NCBI GenBank assembly: GCA_027489035.1
Contig: JAIYAN010000001.1
Span: 145,199 to 209,198 of the forward strand
DNA length: 64,000 bases
Direction: 5' to 3'
Source of the DNA: Chitinophagaceae bacterium
Lineage (GTDB): Bacteria; Bacteroidota; Bacteroidia; Chitinophagales; Chitinophagaceae
Shown: in pieces, positions 19,845-30,700 of the stretch
Numbering within the stretch: position 1 is the first letter of the stretch
Layout of the letters: each line of letters starts with the position of its first letter
Translations under genes and position numbers: made by a program
Notes under the pieces: generated by a model
Databases searched by the model: none
What the model was told of the DNA's origin: nothing
The model's input: the letters and a program-made list of their open reading frames with translations, nothing else

Positions 19845-21011
19845 TTACTTTCCCAAATCCTCCTCCAAATGATGCCATGTCCATTTGAAAGTCTCTTCCC
19901 TAGAATTTATAACCGGGCGATATTGCATCTGAAAATGAAACTCAAGATATTCCATACCATTTTCATCTTTCTCTATGGTAGCATGGTATCCAATAAAAAA
20001 ATCAAACTCAGGTTTGATGTAAACCCTTCTACCATTCATATACTTTAATTTTTTGTCGAAGAAATCAACAGCAACAGCTTCATCCCCTTCGAATGCACCT
20101 TTACCAAAAAAATCTTCGGAATAAAAATCGAGTAACTGTTTGAAATAGGCTTTATACAAACTCATTTGTCTTCGTGCGCCTTGCATGACTACATCAACCA
20201 AAGATTTACCATCAATATTGAAAGGAGTCATTTCAATCATAAAACGTTGTTCATTATTAGAGACCAAGGGAAATTTATCAAATCTCGCTTCTTCATGAAA
20301 TGAAAAATTAAATCTGCGATTAATACTCAAAAGATTTTTATAATCAAACCATCCGTAAATCATGCTCAACAGAGGTGTAACAATACCGTTGTCTTCCAAA
20401 GAGGTAAAGGAAATTTCGGGATGCAAATCATGAGGATGAATGAGTACGATGACACGAAGATCATTCCTGATTTCTGTAATTCTAAGCAGATTTGTACTGG
20501 CTTTCCAAGCATCATCTCCCGGAAATTCAACATTGTTTTTATAATCAGCGAGGACTGTTTTAAAGTCGCGGCCATTCAGAAATGACAAGATGGTTTCCGT
20601 TGTAAAAACCGAATTAATCCAACCCTCCAGAAATACTACCGGATCTTGAAAATCAAAAAATGCCGAATCATAATTGAGGGCATCATTTACCAGAAATTTT
20701 TGTTGAGATGATTCACCATAATTATCCTGCCAGTTCTCTTTTCTTTTTGCACGAGCTTTAAATGCTTTAGCAGATAGTTTTCTGATGGGTTCCAAAGAAA
20801 CTGAAAAATAAGCATTTGTTGGACTATTGAATACAACTCGATTAAAAATGCTATCTACAGGCGTTTTAGGGTATTCAATAATATTTGCCGACAACCCTCT
20901 ACCTGCAAAACCTCTTTGATTAAATGGAATCTTAAAACCACTATCCTCATTTTCGATAACAGAAAAATATTGACGGGCTTCTTCTAATGACTTTATTTCT
21001 TTAAATAGCAT
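19845..21011 (-). CDS. Conserved-looking hypothetical protein in the STAND operon
   Basis: 388-aa ORF, 34 bp upstream of the WH-TPR ORF and 39 bp after the full-length STAND ORF. Confidence 0.65.
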   Translation of the reverse strand: MLFKEIKSLEEARQYFSVIENEDSGFKIPFNQRGFAGRGLSANIIEYPKTPVDSIFNRVVFNSPTNAYFSVSLEPIRKLSAKAFKARAKRKENWQDNYGESSQQKFLVNDALNYDSAFFDFQDPVVFLEGWINSVFTTETILSFLNGRDFKTVLADYKNNVEFPGDDAWKASTNLLRITEIRNDLRVIVLIHPHDLHPEISFTSLEDNGIVTPLLSMIYGWFDYKNLLSINRRFNFSFHEEARFDKFPLVSNNEQRFMIEMTPFNIDGKSLVDVVMQGARRQMSLYKAYFKQLLDFYSEDFFGKGAFEGDEAVAVDFFDKKLKYMNGRRVYIKPEFDFFIGYHATIEKDENGMEYLEFHFQMQYRPVINSREETFKWTWHHLEEDLGK

Positions 21012-21050
21012 TGTTTAATCTATGTTTTTAATTTTTAATTTTTACTTACT

Positions 21051-24000
21051 TTAACACATACCCTTCACATTCTCCCCAAACTCCTCCTCTGTCATTTTAC
21101 CCTTTGCCACCTGTTTTGCCCAAAGTCTTATCTGGTCTATATCATCTTCATCCTCCACCTCCGCTATCCACTCCTCCAAATTAGTAGACAACCTAACCAC
21201 ATTTTCTTCTTTTGGAAATGTTGCAATAACATCCAAAGCCCATTGGATATTAAGCGAACGATTAAATTTTTGTATTTTTTCTTTTGGTGTTTTTTCAAAA
21301 AAAGCACAATACAAAGCATGCATTTGCAACAGATACTCGGTACTTTCTTTATCTGCTTTTACCAATGGGAGAATTTGCAAAATGGTTTCTTCTGTAGCAT
21401 TAGTAGCCGTTATGGATTGTGCAATGCCTTTTTTGAAGAAAGTTATGGCTTCATCGTTGGGGAGTTGGGAAAGTGTTTGATGAAGATTTTGTAATTGATG
21501 TTTTTTGTAAAATTCTTTGCCTATTTCTAGCCAAGCTTGCATTCGATCGGCTCCACTGTTAATTTTTTGTATCACATCATTTGATGATGCTATTTTTTTC
21601 CAAATAGCTAACACAATTGCAATTTCCTTTAAGGCTAAATTTTTGTCGTAATCATCATTTATCCCTTCTGCAATCTCAATCGATTTATTTAACAATTTGC
21701 TACTCTCTGATAAGTTACCATGATTAGCCAATACAACAGCAATTTCCTTAAAAGCTATACTTTTTCCTCTTTCATCATTTATTCCTTCAGCCATTATGAT
21801 TGATTTCTCTAATTCTCCATGGTTGGAATACCATTGTGAAATTTTTACAAATACTGAAGATACATTCCAATCTAAATTTATACAATTAGACATTTGAATC
21901 GATTTTTCTATTTCTCCTTGATTTGCCAAAAAGACAGATAACTCCTTGAAAACTACATCTTTTTGTAAATAATCTACAAGGAGTTCTGTCATTTGAATTG
22001 CTTTATCTAATTCACCTTGATTTGCTAAAACTATTGCGATTTGCATAAAAGCATTACTTTTTTCAAAAGTATCATTAATAATCTCAGCAGTCCGAATTGA
22101 CTTCTCAAACAACATATTACTCTCTTCAAACTTATTTGTATTCAATAACTCAAAAGAGATTTCTGCAAACAATGAACATTTATCAACTTTATAATTTATT
22201 CCTTCGGCAACTTGAATTGCTTTCTCTATCTCAATTAGATTTGAAAACCTTAGCGCAATATTCTTGAATATTGAAATTTTATGCCAATCATCATTTAAAC
22301 CTATGGAAGCTTGTATTGATTTCTGAATTGTATTTATAACCATTGAAAATTTATCTTGTTTCATTAAAACAACAGCTATTTCACTAAATGCTAAAGTTTT
22401 ATGCCAATCATCATTTATTCGATCAGTCATAAGCATTGAGTGCTTTATCTCACTTCGATTCGCTAAAACGATAGAAATCTCCTTAAAAGCTAAACTTTTT
22501 TTCCAATCTGTTTCTATAACTTCTGCTATTTGAACTGATTGCTCTAATATATGATCACTTTTTGCTAACATACCCTGATTTGCTAATACAACTGCAATTT
22601 CCCTATAGGCAGTACTTTTGTCGAAATCATCATCTATACCTTCAACCATCAAGATCGATTTCTCTATTTGTCCTTGATTAACTAATACAACTGCAATTTC
22701 CTTGTATACTAAATTTTTATCATAATAATTATTTATATCTTTCGCTATATCTATTGATTTTTCTAATATATTTCTACTTTCTTCAAAAAACTCCAAATTC
22801 GCTAAAACAACTGCGATATCCTTGAAGGCTAAACTTTTTTGCTTGTAATCATCGATATTCTCGGCAACCTGAATCGATTTATCCATTTCACCTTGATTCA
22901 CTAATAATAAGACTATTTTATTTAAAACATAATTTTTTTGCCATTCAATTTTTATCTCTTTTTCGATATTATATAATTTGAATAAAATATTATTACTCCT
23001 TACTATCTCACCTTGATTAGCCAATAAAATAGCGATATCAGAGTAATATGAGCTTTTGGAAATTAAATCATCGACTTCGGAAATTTGCATTAATGTCTCT
23101 ATTATTTTACTAAACTTTACCAAATCCCCTTGTTTCCCCAACTCACAAGCTATTCCTATAAATGCAGAAAATTTTTTCCATTCCTTATTTACAATTCCGG
23201 CTGTCTGTATTAATATATCAAATTCTTTATTTGAGTATGGTCCTTTGTTTTTAATCCATTTATTTTCCCAACCATCTGTTCTCTTGTAAATTTCAATAAA
23301 ATCCAAATCCATTGCTTTTAACTCTACAGCAATCAAAAAAACCAAATAACTTGAAAAAAAACGATCCCAATCCAAAATACTATGATCAACAGGTATCTGC
23401 TCCTCCATCAATCCCAACAATTTTTCAATAGCATTTTTTCTCCAAGGCTGGTTTTTGCTTTCCAATAAAGTAAGCTCCATGATGCAAAGCATGATTACAA
23501 TAAACTGCCTTTGTTTATCATCTTTACTTAGCCCACCCAATGCTGTAATTCTTTGCAAAGTCAATTCTATCTCATTTTGCTTCACCATTTCCAAAATGGC
23601 TGTCACATCATTTTGTTCTTCGTATTTTAGGTCCACAATAACTAGTCCACAATCAATAGCAGCTTCATTCCAGTTATTTTTTGTAGCTATTTCAATTCCA
23701 TTTTGAAAGAGCTGATGAGTAGCTTCAAAATTTCGCAATACTTTTTTCTGTGTGGCGATAAATTCAGCATCTTTTGTTAAAGCAATCAATGTTTGATGAT
23801 GTTCTTGATTTTGCTGAGTAGATAAATGTGCTGCAAAATGTCGTAAAATATATTGCTGCTCGTAATTGCCTTCTAAAGTATTCCATCTCCCACAAAACTC
23901 AATAATCTTCAACTCCGCTTTGGCAACTTCTGTGGCTCGATCTTTTTTCAAATACTCTCTCAAACTTTCATGAAACAACTGATAATCCAACACGTTTTCG

Positions 24001-25664
24001 GTCATGGGATTTTCGTACAACACTTCCACCAAAGTGCTCAACACATTAGTTTGTGTAGCCGGACCAAAACCCAGTATCTCGCTCAGGTGCATGGGTGTGA
24101 GGTAATCGCGGGCGGCAGCAAATACAAAAAGACTGTTCAATAAATGATCGCCATCGGGCATTTGTGCATAGCGTTGCAAGATGGCTTTGTAATAATCATC
24201 AATCTCTTTGGGTAAGGCATCAACATCATTGATGGCAATACTTCCCTCTTCAATGGCATTGCAGAGTAATTTCAAATACAATGGATTCCCCTCAGAACGT
24301 TTTTGTAAATAATCAATCCATGCAGAGTCTTTGTCAATCTCATATTTGTTGGCCACTTCATACAATAATGCACGAATGTCTTCTTTGCTCAAACCACCCA
24401 GTTCAATTTTTTGATGATGTTCTACAGATAATTCACCCCAAAATTTATCAAGTTGTTGATGCCCGCCTGGACGAGAGCCATACATGAAAAGGATGTTATT
24501 AAAATTTTCACGAGGCAGGTATTTTAAAATATCATTCTCCACCCCTTCATCCAAACCATCGATTAAAAAAATGATTTTAAATGGAGATTCAATTTCTCCG
24601 AAAGCAGTCCATTTGTTGTACAATTGCTGTTGCAACTCCCAAGTGGTTTGTCCTTCGGCACGTATTTCCTTTCCCGCCGGAAAAAATTCATCGGTTTTTT
24701 TAAGCAAGTAGTTTATCAAATACGACACTTCTGCTTGTGATGTTCCTCTTCTAATAAAATACTCAACCAATTGTATGGGTAGTTTTTCTTCAGAGTTGGT
24801 CAAATCTTTATACACCTGTGCAATAAGTGCCGATTTACCAATACCAGGATTCCCTTGAATAGAGAGAAAACCTTTTTGCTTGGTGGTTACAAATTTCTTG
24901 ATGGTAGCCCTTTCAGTCAAACGACCTTTAAAAGTTTCCGTTAGTTCTTCAATGCGCTGGTTAAAAATATTGCTGCCGGTCTTCTTCCATTCCTGCAAGG
25001 GCAGGTATTGATTAAACTCACTAAAGAAAGATTTATCTCGATAATGCTTACTCAACGGATAATTGAGCAACCCTACTTTATCATTTTTTAAATCATTGAA
25101 AAACACAAAAGGCTGTTCGGTTTCATCTGTACGATAAGCAATGATGGGATGAAGATTGAGTACATCTGTTTCATTTTTCAAATATACTTTTCCATCAATG
25201 GCTTCAATGTTAGATTCATTCAGCCATTGCAAGGACAATAATATGTTTAAGAAAGGCTCAAATTGTTTGATGTCATTTTCACATTGTTCATCTGTGGGTG
25301 TAGCTCCATGTGCGTATCCGTTTCGAAAAGAAATGACATTGGTTTTTTCTTGGTTCAACGCTTTATCCAATGCTTCAAATGCTGTTGCAAAATCATTACA
25401 CAAAAAACCATGATTGGCTTCTTTCAACTCTTTGTACAATTCTCTACTAAACAATTGCCATGTTCCCAAAGAAGGCGTCCTCAAACCTGCAGCCAGCATC
25501 CCTTTTGCGGTATCGCTGATTTGATTATGCTTGAAATACTCTCCCATCATTACAGCCGTATGGGTTTTGATGATGGTTTCAAACAAATCAATCATGCGGT
25601 GCACCTTGCGGAAAGGCTGGGTTTCGGAGAGGTAGATTTTGTGAAGCGTAATTATGTGGAGCAT
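21051..25664 (-). CDS. Full-length NACHT/STAND NTPase with HEPN-like N-terminus and C-terminal TPR-like repeats
   Basis: 1537 aa; FRNGYAHG, GNPGIGKSALIAQVY (Walker A), FKIIFLIDGLDEG (Walker B), winged helix, repeats FKEIAVVLANQGEIEKSI; true start may be the internal ATG at 25595 (MIDLFETII). Confidence 0.85.
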   Translation of the reverse strand: MLHIITLHKIYLSETQPFRKVHRMIDLFETIIKTHTAVMMGEYFKHNQISDTAKGMLAAGLRTPSLGTWQLFSRELYKELKEANHGFLCNDFATAFEALDKALNQEKTNVISFRNGYAHGATPTDEQCENDIKQFEPFLNILLSLQWLNESNIEAIDGKVYLKNETDVLNLHPIIAYRTDETEQPFVFFNDLKNDKVGLLNYPLSKHYRDKSFFSEFNQYLPLQEWKKTGSNIFNQRIEELTETFKGRLTERATIKKFVTTKQKGFLSIQGNPGIGKSALIAQVYKDLTNSEEKLPIQLVEYFIRRGTSQAEVSYLINYLLKKTDEFFPAGKEIRAEGQTTWELQQQLYNKWTAFGEIESPFKIIFLIDGLDEGVENDILKYLPRENFNNILFMYGSRPGGHQQLDKFWGELSVEHHQKIELGGLSKEDIRALLYEVANKYEIDKDSAWIDYLQKRSEGNPLYLKLLCNAIEEGSIAINDVDALPKEIDDYYKAILQRYAQMPDGDHLLNSLFVFAAARDYLTPMHLSEILGFGPATQTNVLSTLVEVLYENPMTENVLDYQLFHESLREYLKKDRATEVAKAELKIIEFCGRWNTLEGNYEQQYILRHFAAHLSTQQNQEHHQTLIALTKDAEFIATQKKVLRNFEATHQLFQNGIEIATKNNWNEAAIDCGLVIVDLKYEEQNDVTAILEMVKQNEIELTLQRITALGGLSKDDKQRQFIVIMLCIMELTLLESKNQPWRKNAIEKLLGLMEEQIPVDHSILDWDRFFSSYLVFLIAVELKAMDLDFIEIYKRTDGWENKWIKNKGPYSNKEFDILIQTAGIVNKEWKKFSAFIGIACELGKQGDLVKFSKIIETLMQISEVDDLISKSSYYSDIAILLANQGEIVRSNNILFKLYNIEKEIKIEWQKNYVLNKIVLLLVNQGEMDKSIQVAENIDDYKQKSLAFKDIAVVLANLEFFEESRNILEKSIDIAKDINNYYDKNLVYKEIAVVLVNQGQIEKSILMVEGIDDDFDKSTAYREIAVVLANQGMLAKSDHILEQSVQIAEVIETDWKKSLAFKEISIVLANRSEIKHSMLMTDRINDDWHKTLAFSEIAVVLMKQDKFSMVINTIQKSIQASIGLNDDWHKISIFKNIALRFSNLIEIEKAIQVAEGINYKVDKCSLFAEISFELLNTNKFEESNMLFEKSIRTAEIINDTFEKSNAFMQIAIVLANQGELDKAIQMTELLVDYLQKDVVFKELSVFLANQGEIEKSIQMSNCINLDWNVSSVFVKISQWYSNHGELEKSIIMAEGINDERGKSIAFKEIAVVLANHGNLSESSKLLNKSIEIAEGINDDYDKNLALKEIAIVLAIWKKIASSNDVIQKINSGADRMQAWLEIGKEFYKKHQLQNLHQTLSQLPNDEAITFFKKGIAQSITATNATEETILQILPLVKADKESTEYLLQMHALYCAFFEKTPKEKIQKFNRSLNIQWALDVIATFPKEENVVRLSTNLEEWIAEVEDEDDIDQIRLWAKQVAKGKMTEEEFGENVKGMC

Positions 25665-25718
25665 GGAAGACCTTGTTTCGTTGTTTGTTGTTTGGTGTTT
25701 GGGGTTTAGGGTTTGGGG

Positions 25719-26201
25719 TTAATCGCATTTAAATGAGTTGGATATTTTACCAATGTATTTTTCAATAACATTCTTTTGTGATGGCAAATATTCGATTTCT
25801 AAATCAGCGATGTAATTATTGCCAACATATCTTTTTTGATAAAATATCTTTCCGTCTTTTTGTCCACTTAATACATAAAAATGTTCCGACTTAAATTCAT
25901 AAGATATTGTGATGTCTTTGTTGGCTTTTGCCTCATCAAACAGGGCATCTATATCAGTGGTCTCTAATCTGGAACTTAACAATGAATGTGCTTCCAACAG
26001 GATTCCTTTTTCTTTGAATTTCACTTCGTAATCACAATAATCTGCGGAAGTTTCTTCATACATATTTTTGAACACATAGTTTACAGGCAGACTAATGCTG
26101 AATGAACAAGGATGATAATTTTTGAATGCAGTAGTTTGTGAAAACAAAATCTGACAGTTTAAAAGCAATGTTGCAAAAAGCAACAGAATTAATCTTTTCA
26201 T
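25719..26201 (-). CDS. Secreted hypothetical protein
   Basis: 160 aa with N-terminal signal-like segment MKRLILLLFATLLLNCQILFSQ. Confidence 0.6.
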   Translation of the reverse strand: MKRLILLLFATLLLNCQILFSQTTAFKNYHPCSFSISLPVNYVFKNMYEETSADYCDYEVKFKEKGILLEAHSLLSSRLETTDIDALFDEAKANKDITISYEFKSEHFYVLSGQKDGKIFYQKRYVGNNYIADLEIEYLPSQKNVIEKYIGKISNSFKCD

Positions 26202-26237
26202 ATAATATTAGTGTTTTTTTAAAATAAGGAATTGTAC

Positions 26238-26254
26238 TTGTACTCTATTTACAT
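26238..26254. promoter_or_regulatory. 17-bp palindromic operator copy, TTGTAC-TCTAT-TTACAT
   Basis: Matches TTGTAA-N5-TTACAA; lies in the divergent intergenic region upstream of the vWA gene. Confidence 0.6.
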
Positions 26255-26333
26255 CCTTAAATTTTATTATGGTTAAATTTATTACATTTTGACATAATGT
26301 TTTATTATTGCTAAGATTATTCATAAATAAATA

Positions 26334-27677
26334 ATGGCTACCAAAAAATCATCGCTAAAAATAGATACTGAACTCTCGCGTTGCATCAACCAGCTTTTGC
26401 TGAAAGAGCCGTTTTTTGCGCATATTCTGGCTGGAACCGTGCGTAAAATAACTGATGAAGTGCCTACTGCTGCTGTAGGGTTTAGCAATGATTTGATTTT
26501 GCTGATGGTCAATGAAGATTTCTTTTTAAAAGAATTAAAATCCGAATCAGAACGCACCGCCGTTTTAAAACACGAAGTGCTGCATCTGGTGTTTCGCCAT
26601 TTATTTAGAGATAAAATAAAAGAAGATGCAGAACTGTTTAATATTGCTGCAGATATTGTAGTGAATCAATATATCGGTTTTTGGAAATTGCCCGACTCTG
26701 CAGTTACGTTAAAAACTTTTCCAGATTTGAATTTAAAACCGGAGCAACACCTCGAATACTATTACGATATTTTATTCAAACTGAACGAAGCCAATCAAAA
26801 AGCTTCGGCTAATGGTAAGGGTAAGGAAGGTAATCAAGGCAATGATCAAAACGGCAATTCTCCTTCTGGAAGTGGCGACAAACCTAAAAACCAACCCATG
26901 AATGAGAAGCACCCGCAAAGTGCTAAAGCATTGGCAGATATATACGGACATCAACGACACAGCGATCATTCTAAATGGATTATTAAAGATGGTACACAAG
27001 CCAAAACCGCTGATGGCAAATCTATTCCCGATAATTTAATTTCAGGCATCGAACAAACCTTAGGCAAACAATTGCTAGAAGCCGCTGCCAGAACACCTTC
27101 AAAACATTATGGGAATTTACCTGCAGCTCTTATTATCGAAATTGATTTGATTAGAGAATCGATGAAACCAAAAGTAGATTGGAAAAGGGTGTTGAAAATT
27201 TTCTCCAGCTCGAGTGGCAGAACGGTGATTTACCAAACCATGAAAAGAATCAGCAAGAGATATGGTACACGACCGGGTATACGAATTAAACAATTCAAAA
27301 AAATCGCTGTTGCCATAGATACTTCAGGCTCAATACAAGAAACAACCCTTGCACAATTTTTTAAAGAAATTGATACTATCCATCGAAACGGCGCCGAAAT
27401 TTTCATCATTGAATGTGACGCTGCCGTAGGTAATGCCTATCCTTACAAAAAGAATGCACCCATCAAAATCAAAGGTGGCGGCGGCACCAACTACGACCCT
27501 GCTTTTGAATACATCAATAAAAACAAAAAACTTCAAATTGATGCCTGCGTTTATCTCACAGATGGTTTTGCTCCTGAACCTAAAATAAAGCCAAGGTGCA
27601 AATTATTGTATGTAATTACACCGGATGGAAATAATGGAAATCATTTAAAATGGGGTAAAATCATTACAATGAAATAG
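26334..27677 (+). CDS. vWA-like metallopeptidase-domain protein (DUF2201-type)
   Basis: 447 aa; VLKHEVLHLVFRHLFRD, INPFAVDxSGS-type motif FKKIAVAIDTSGSIQETTLAQFFKEI, GGGGTNYDPAF, VYLTDGF. Confidence 0.88.
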   Translation: MATKKSSLKIDTELSRCINQLLLKEPFFAHILAGTVRKITDEVPTAAVGFSNDLILLMVNEDFFLKELKSESERTAVLKHEVLHLVFRHLFRDKIKEDAELFNIAADIVVNQYIGFWKLPDSAVTLKTFPDLNLKPEQHLEYYYDILFKLNEANQKASANGKGKEGNQGNDQNGNSPSGSGDKPKNQPMNEKHPQSAKALADIYGHQRHSDHSKWIIKDGTQAKTADGKSIPDNLISGIEQTLGKQLLEAAARTPSKHYGNLPAALIIEIDLIRESMKPKVDWKRVLKIFSSSSGRTVIYQTMKRISKRYGTRPGIRIKQFKKIAVAIDTSGSIQETTLAQFFKEIDTIHRNGAEIFIIECDAAVGNAYPYKKNAPIKIKGGGGTNYDPAFEYINKNKKLQIDACVYLTDGFAPEPKIKPRCKLLYVITPDGNNGNHLKWGKIITMK

Positions 27678-27725
27678 ACAGTTAAAGTAAAAATTCAAAA
27701 ATCAAAATTATAACTTCTCACCATT

Positions 27726-30700
27726 TTAAGGTATTGACTGCCAATCTATGTTAACTTGGAGGTGTGCAGGGAAATCTATTTTTTTCAACAAACAACCAGA
27801 AATATACAATTTATCTATTTTGATATTGTCAAGCGCTTTGATGTCTTTTAAATTCTCCATTCGCGTAAGATCCAGCATTTTCAAATGCTCAAATTGTTCC
27901 AACCCTTCAAGTGATTCTATGTTTTTGCAGCCGCCAAGTTTTATTTGTTTCAGATTTTTTAAACCTTTTAACGAAGTGAGGGTATTTATTGGCGAACTTG
28001 CATCATATCCTTTTTTTAAAGACAAATATTCAAGTGCTGAAAATTGCTCAATCCCATCCAACGATTCAATACCGCCCAAAACCAAATGTGTGATATTATT
28101 TGCAATAATGTTTTTAGGGAACACCTTCACATCAAGAGACAGCTTATTAATATTTAGGGAAAAAACATCGTTGATATTTTCAAGATTTGTACAATTATTG
28201 AATGCCAAAAATTCAGAATTCGAATACCCTATATTCATATACTCAAGTTCATTTAACCCTTTTAGATCAAGCAACTGATTACAACCTGAACAGTCAAACC
28301 ATTTTATTCTTTTTACCCCATTTAGTTTTGGTAAAGAAGTAAATCCACTGCCATCGAGTATCAATTCTTTCAATTCTTCATTGAATATAGAATCCGAAAT
28401 TTTAATTAATTTTTTGCAGTCCTCAAGCCTTAATCTTATGAGATCTTTTAAAACAGGTGCCAATTCAAGCGTTTCAAATTCACCTTTAGTTAGTTGAAGA
28501 TTCTGCAATTTGTTTAGGTTAGTTAATGCTGAAGTATCTTGGATTTGAAAACCATCAAGTGACAATTCTTTCAACTCAGTACAATTATGTAGTCCATGTA
28601 AACTCAAAATTTTTATAGAAGGTGTTGAATAACCAGAGCCAATTTTAAGCGTCTCTAAATTTACTAATTTTTCAAAATCCATAAAGCTTGTAGCATCAGA
28701 ATTTTCCAACCGAAGTTCTAAATACTTCAGCTTTACAAGGTTCTTTAAACCAGAAAAACCATTTACCTGATTTATGCTAGATCTCAACTCAAAATTCTCC
28801 AAAACAGGACATCCGGAAACAACTCCAAGATCCAACTTAACATCACCAAAATAATTTAGTTTTAAGAATTTCAAATTCTTCAAATTTAAATTCGAATCCG
28901 GGTCTGTCAAATTTCTGAGATTCAGTGATTCAAGATTTTCAAAACAATTGAGGTATTTAGAACCAATAATTTCAAAATCCAATGCAGTTACGGATTGCAC
29001 CAAACCCTTCCATTCGTCTATATCACCTGCGCAGCTTAAAACTCCCGTCAATGCATAATTAAGATAAGGCTGAGCAGGACCAGTGCCCGTAAAAGTTCTA
29101 TTGGTTTTAAACGCATTTTTTTCGTAAGCGATTCCAAATAGCAATTCATTCATCAATTCCTCATCCTTGATTCCTGCCAAAAGTGAAATGGCTGTATCAA
29201 TCATGGCTATATCCCTTTCCTTCAGCAACTTTTTAATTTTGGCAGCATTTTTCTTTGCGTCTTTCTTTGCTGGATCAGATTTTTCATTTTCAACTTTAAC
29301 CTCTAATGTCTTCGTCTCCAACTTATAATGCTCCGCCAATTTCAACTGGTATTTAAGAATTTGCTCCTTATTGATTTTCCCCAAAGGACGGGGCTTAACT
29401 TCTAAAGAAGGACAATCCACAACTTCCATCTCTTCCAAAACGTTTAGTGGCACTAAAGAAGCGCTATCTTTTACTTTGGGCAATTTCAACATTGTTAATG
29501 ATTCTAGCAAATGCAAAGCTTTCAATGCATCAATATCAACCAATGATTTTAAATTAGTCAATTTCATTTCTTGGAGAGATGGAATATCCTTCAAACCTGA
29601 AAGGGATTCCAACTCTTCTAAATCTGTAATGGTTAATTTTTTAAGCAGAGGCATCCCCTCAAACCCAGTCAGATCTTTAATTTTACAATTTTCTAGATTC
29701 AATTGAACCAAGCCAGACCCTTTCAACACAAATTCTTTACAATATGTAATTTTAACAGGAAGATTAATTGGCAACCCATCATTGATGGTGACTTTAGATT
29801 GTGTGATTTTTATGTTGATGGGTAATTTTGAAGTAACGAAATCATGAATTAATTCCTGATTAAAACTATCATTAAAATCAATTCTGTTTAATTTGAGAAA
29901 CCCTGACAGTTCTCCAATCTTTTTCAAATTAGGTAGATGATAAAAACTTAACCAATCTACAGTTGCCTGAATGTTTTTATTTTTCATCATTCCTTCTGCA
30001 GATTCCAAGGATTCACAAATACGTAGACTTACATCTTTTAATTTTTCGAGGTTTTCCGCCTCGTCAATTCTCATCAGTTTGGGGCAATGCTGAATTTGCA
30101 ATTTTTCCAAATTCTTCAACGTTTCTAAACCTTGCAAATCCACAATCTCAGCATAATTTAGATCAAACTTGACCAACTTTGGCACATGGCGTAAGCCTTT
30201 GATATCCATCAATTCCTTACAACTTATTCTGAGTCTTCTAAGATTAGGAAATCCATTGAGCCATTCAAGATTGGACATTCCATCACAAGACAGTTCAATA
30301 TTTTCTGTGACTGTAGAACCTATCTTTTCAGATTCGATCCATTTATTTACAAGCAAATCAATTGAAACATTTTGAATTCCAAACATTACCGGATGAAAAT
30401 CACATTTAGGCAAACTTACAGTCTGTTGAGATTTGTATTCTGAGATAGATTCAACTCTTTGAAGAGAAGGCAATTTCTCTAATGCAGAAACATCTGTGAT
30501 ATTTTTACATTCATACAAATCAAGCCATTCCAAAGATTGATAAAACTCAATGCCATCAAGGTTCTGAAGTGATTCGAAATTCCAGATTATTAATTTTTTC
30601 GTCTGACTTAAATCAGTTTTACCTTGTAATGCATTCAGGCTTTTTATTTTATAGCAACGATTAAATTCAAACGATTGAATAGGGAAAACAGACAAATGCT

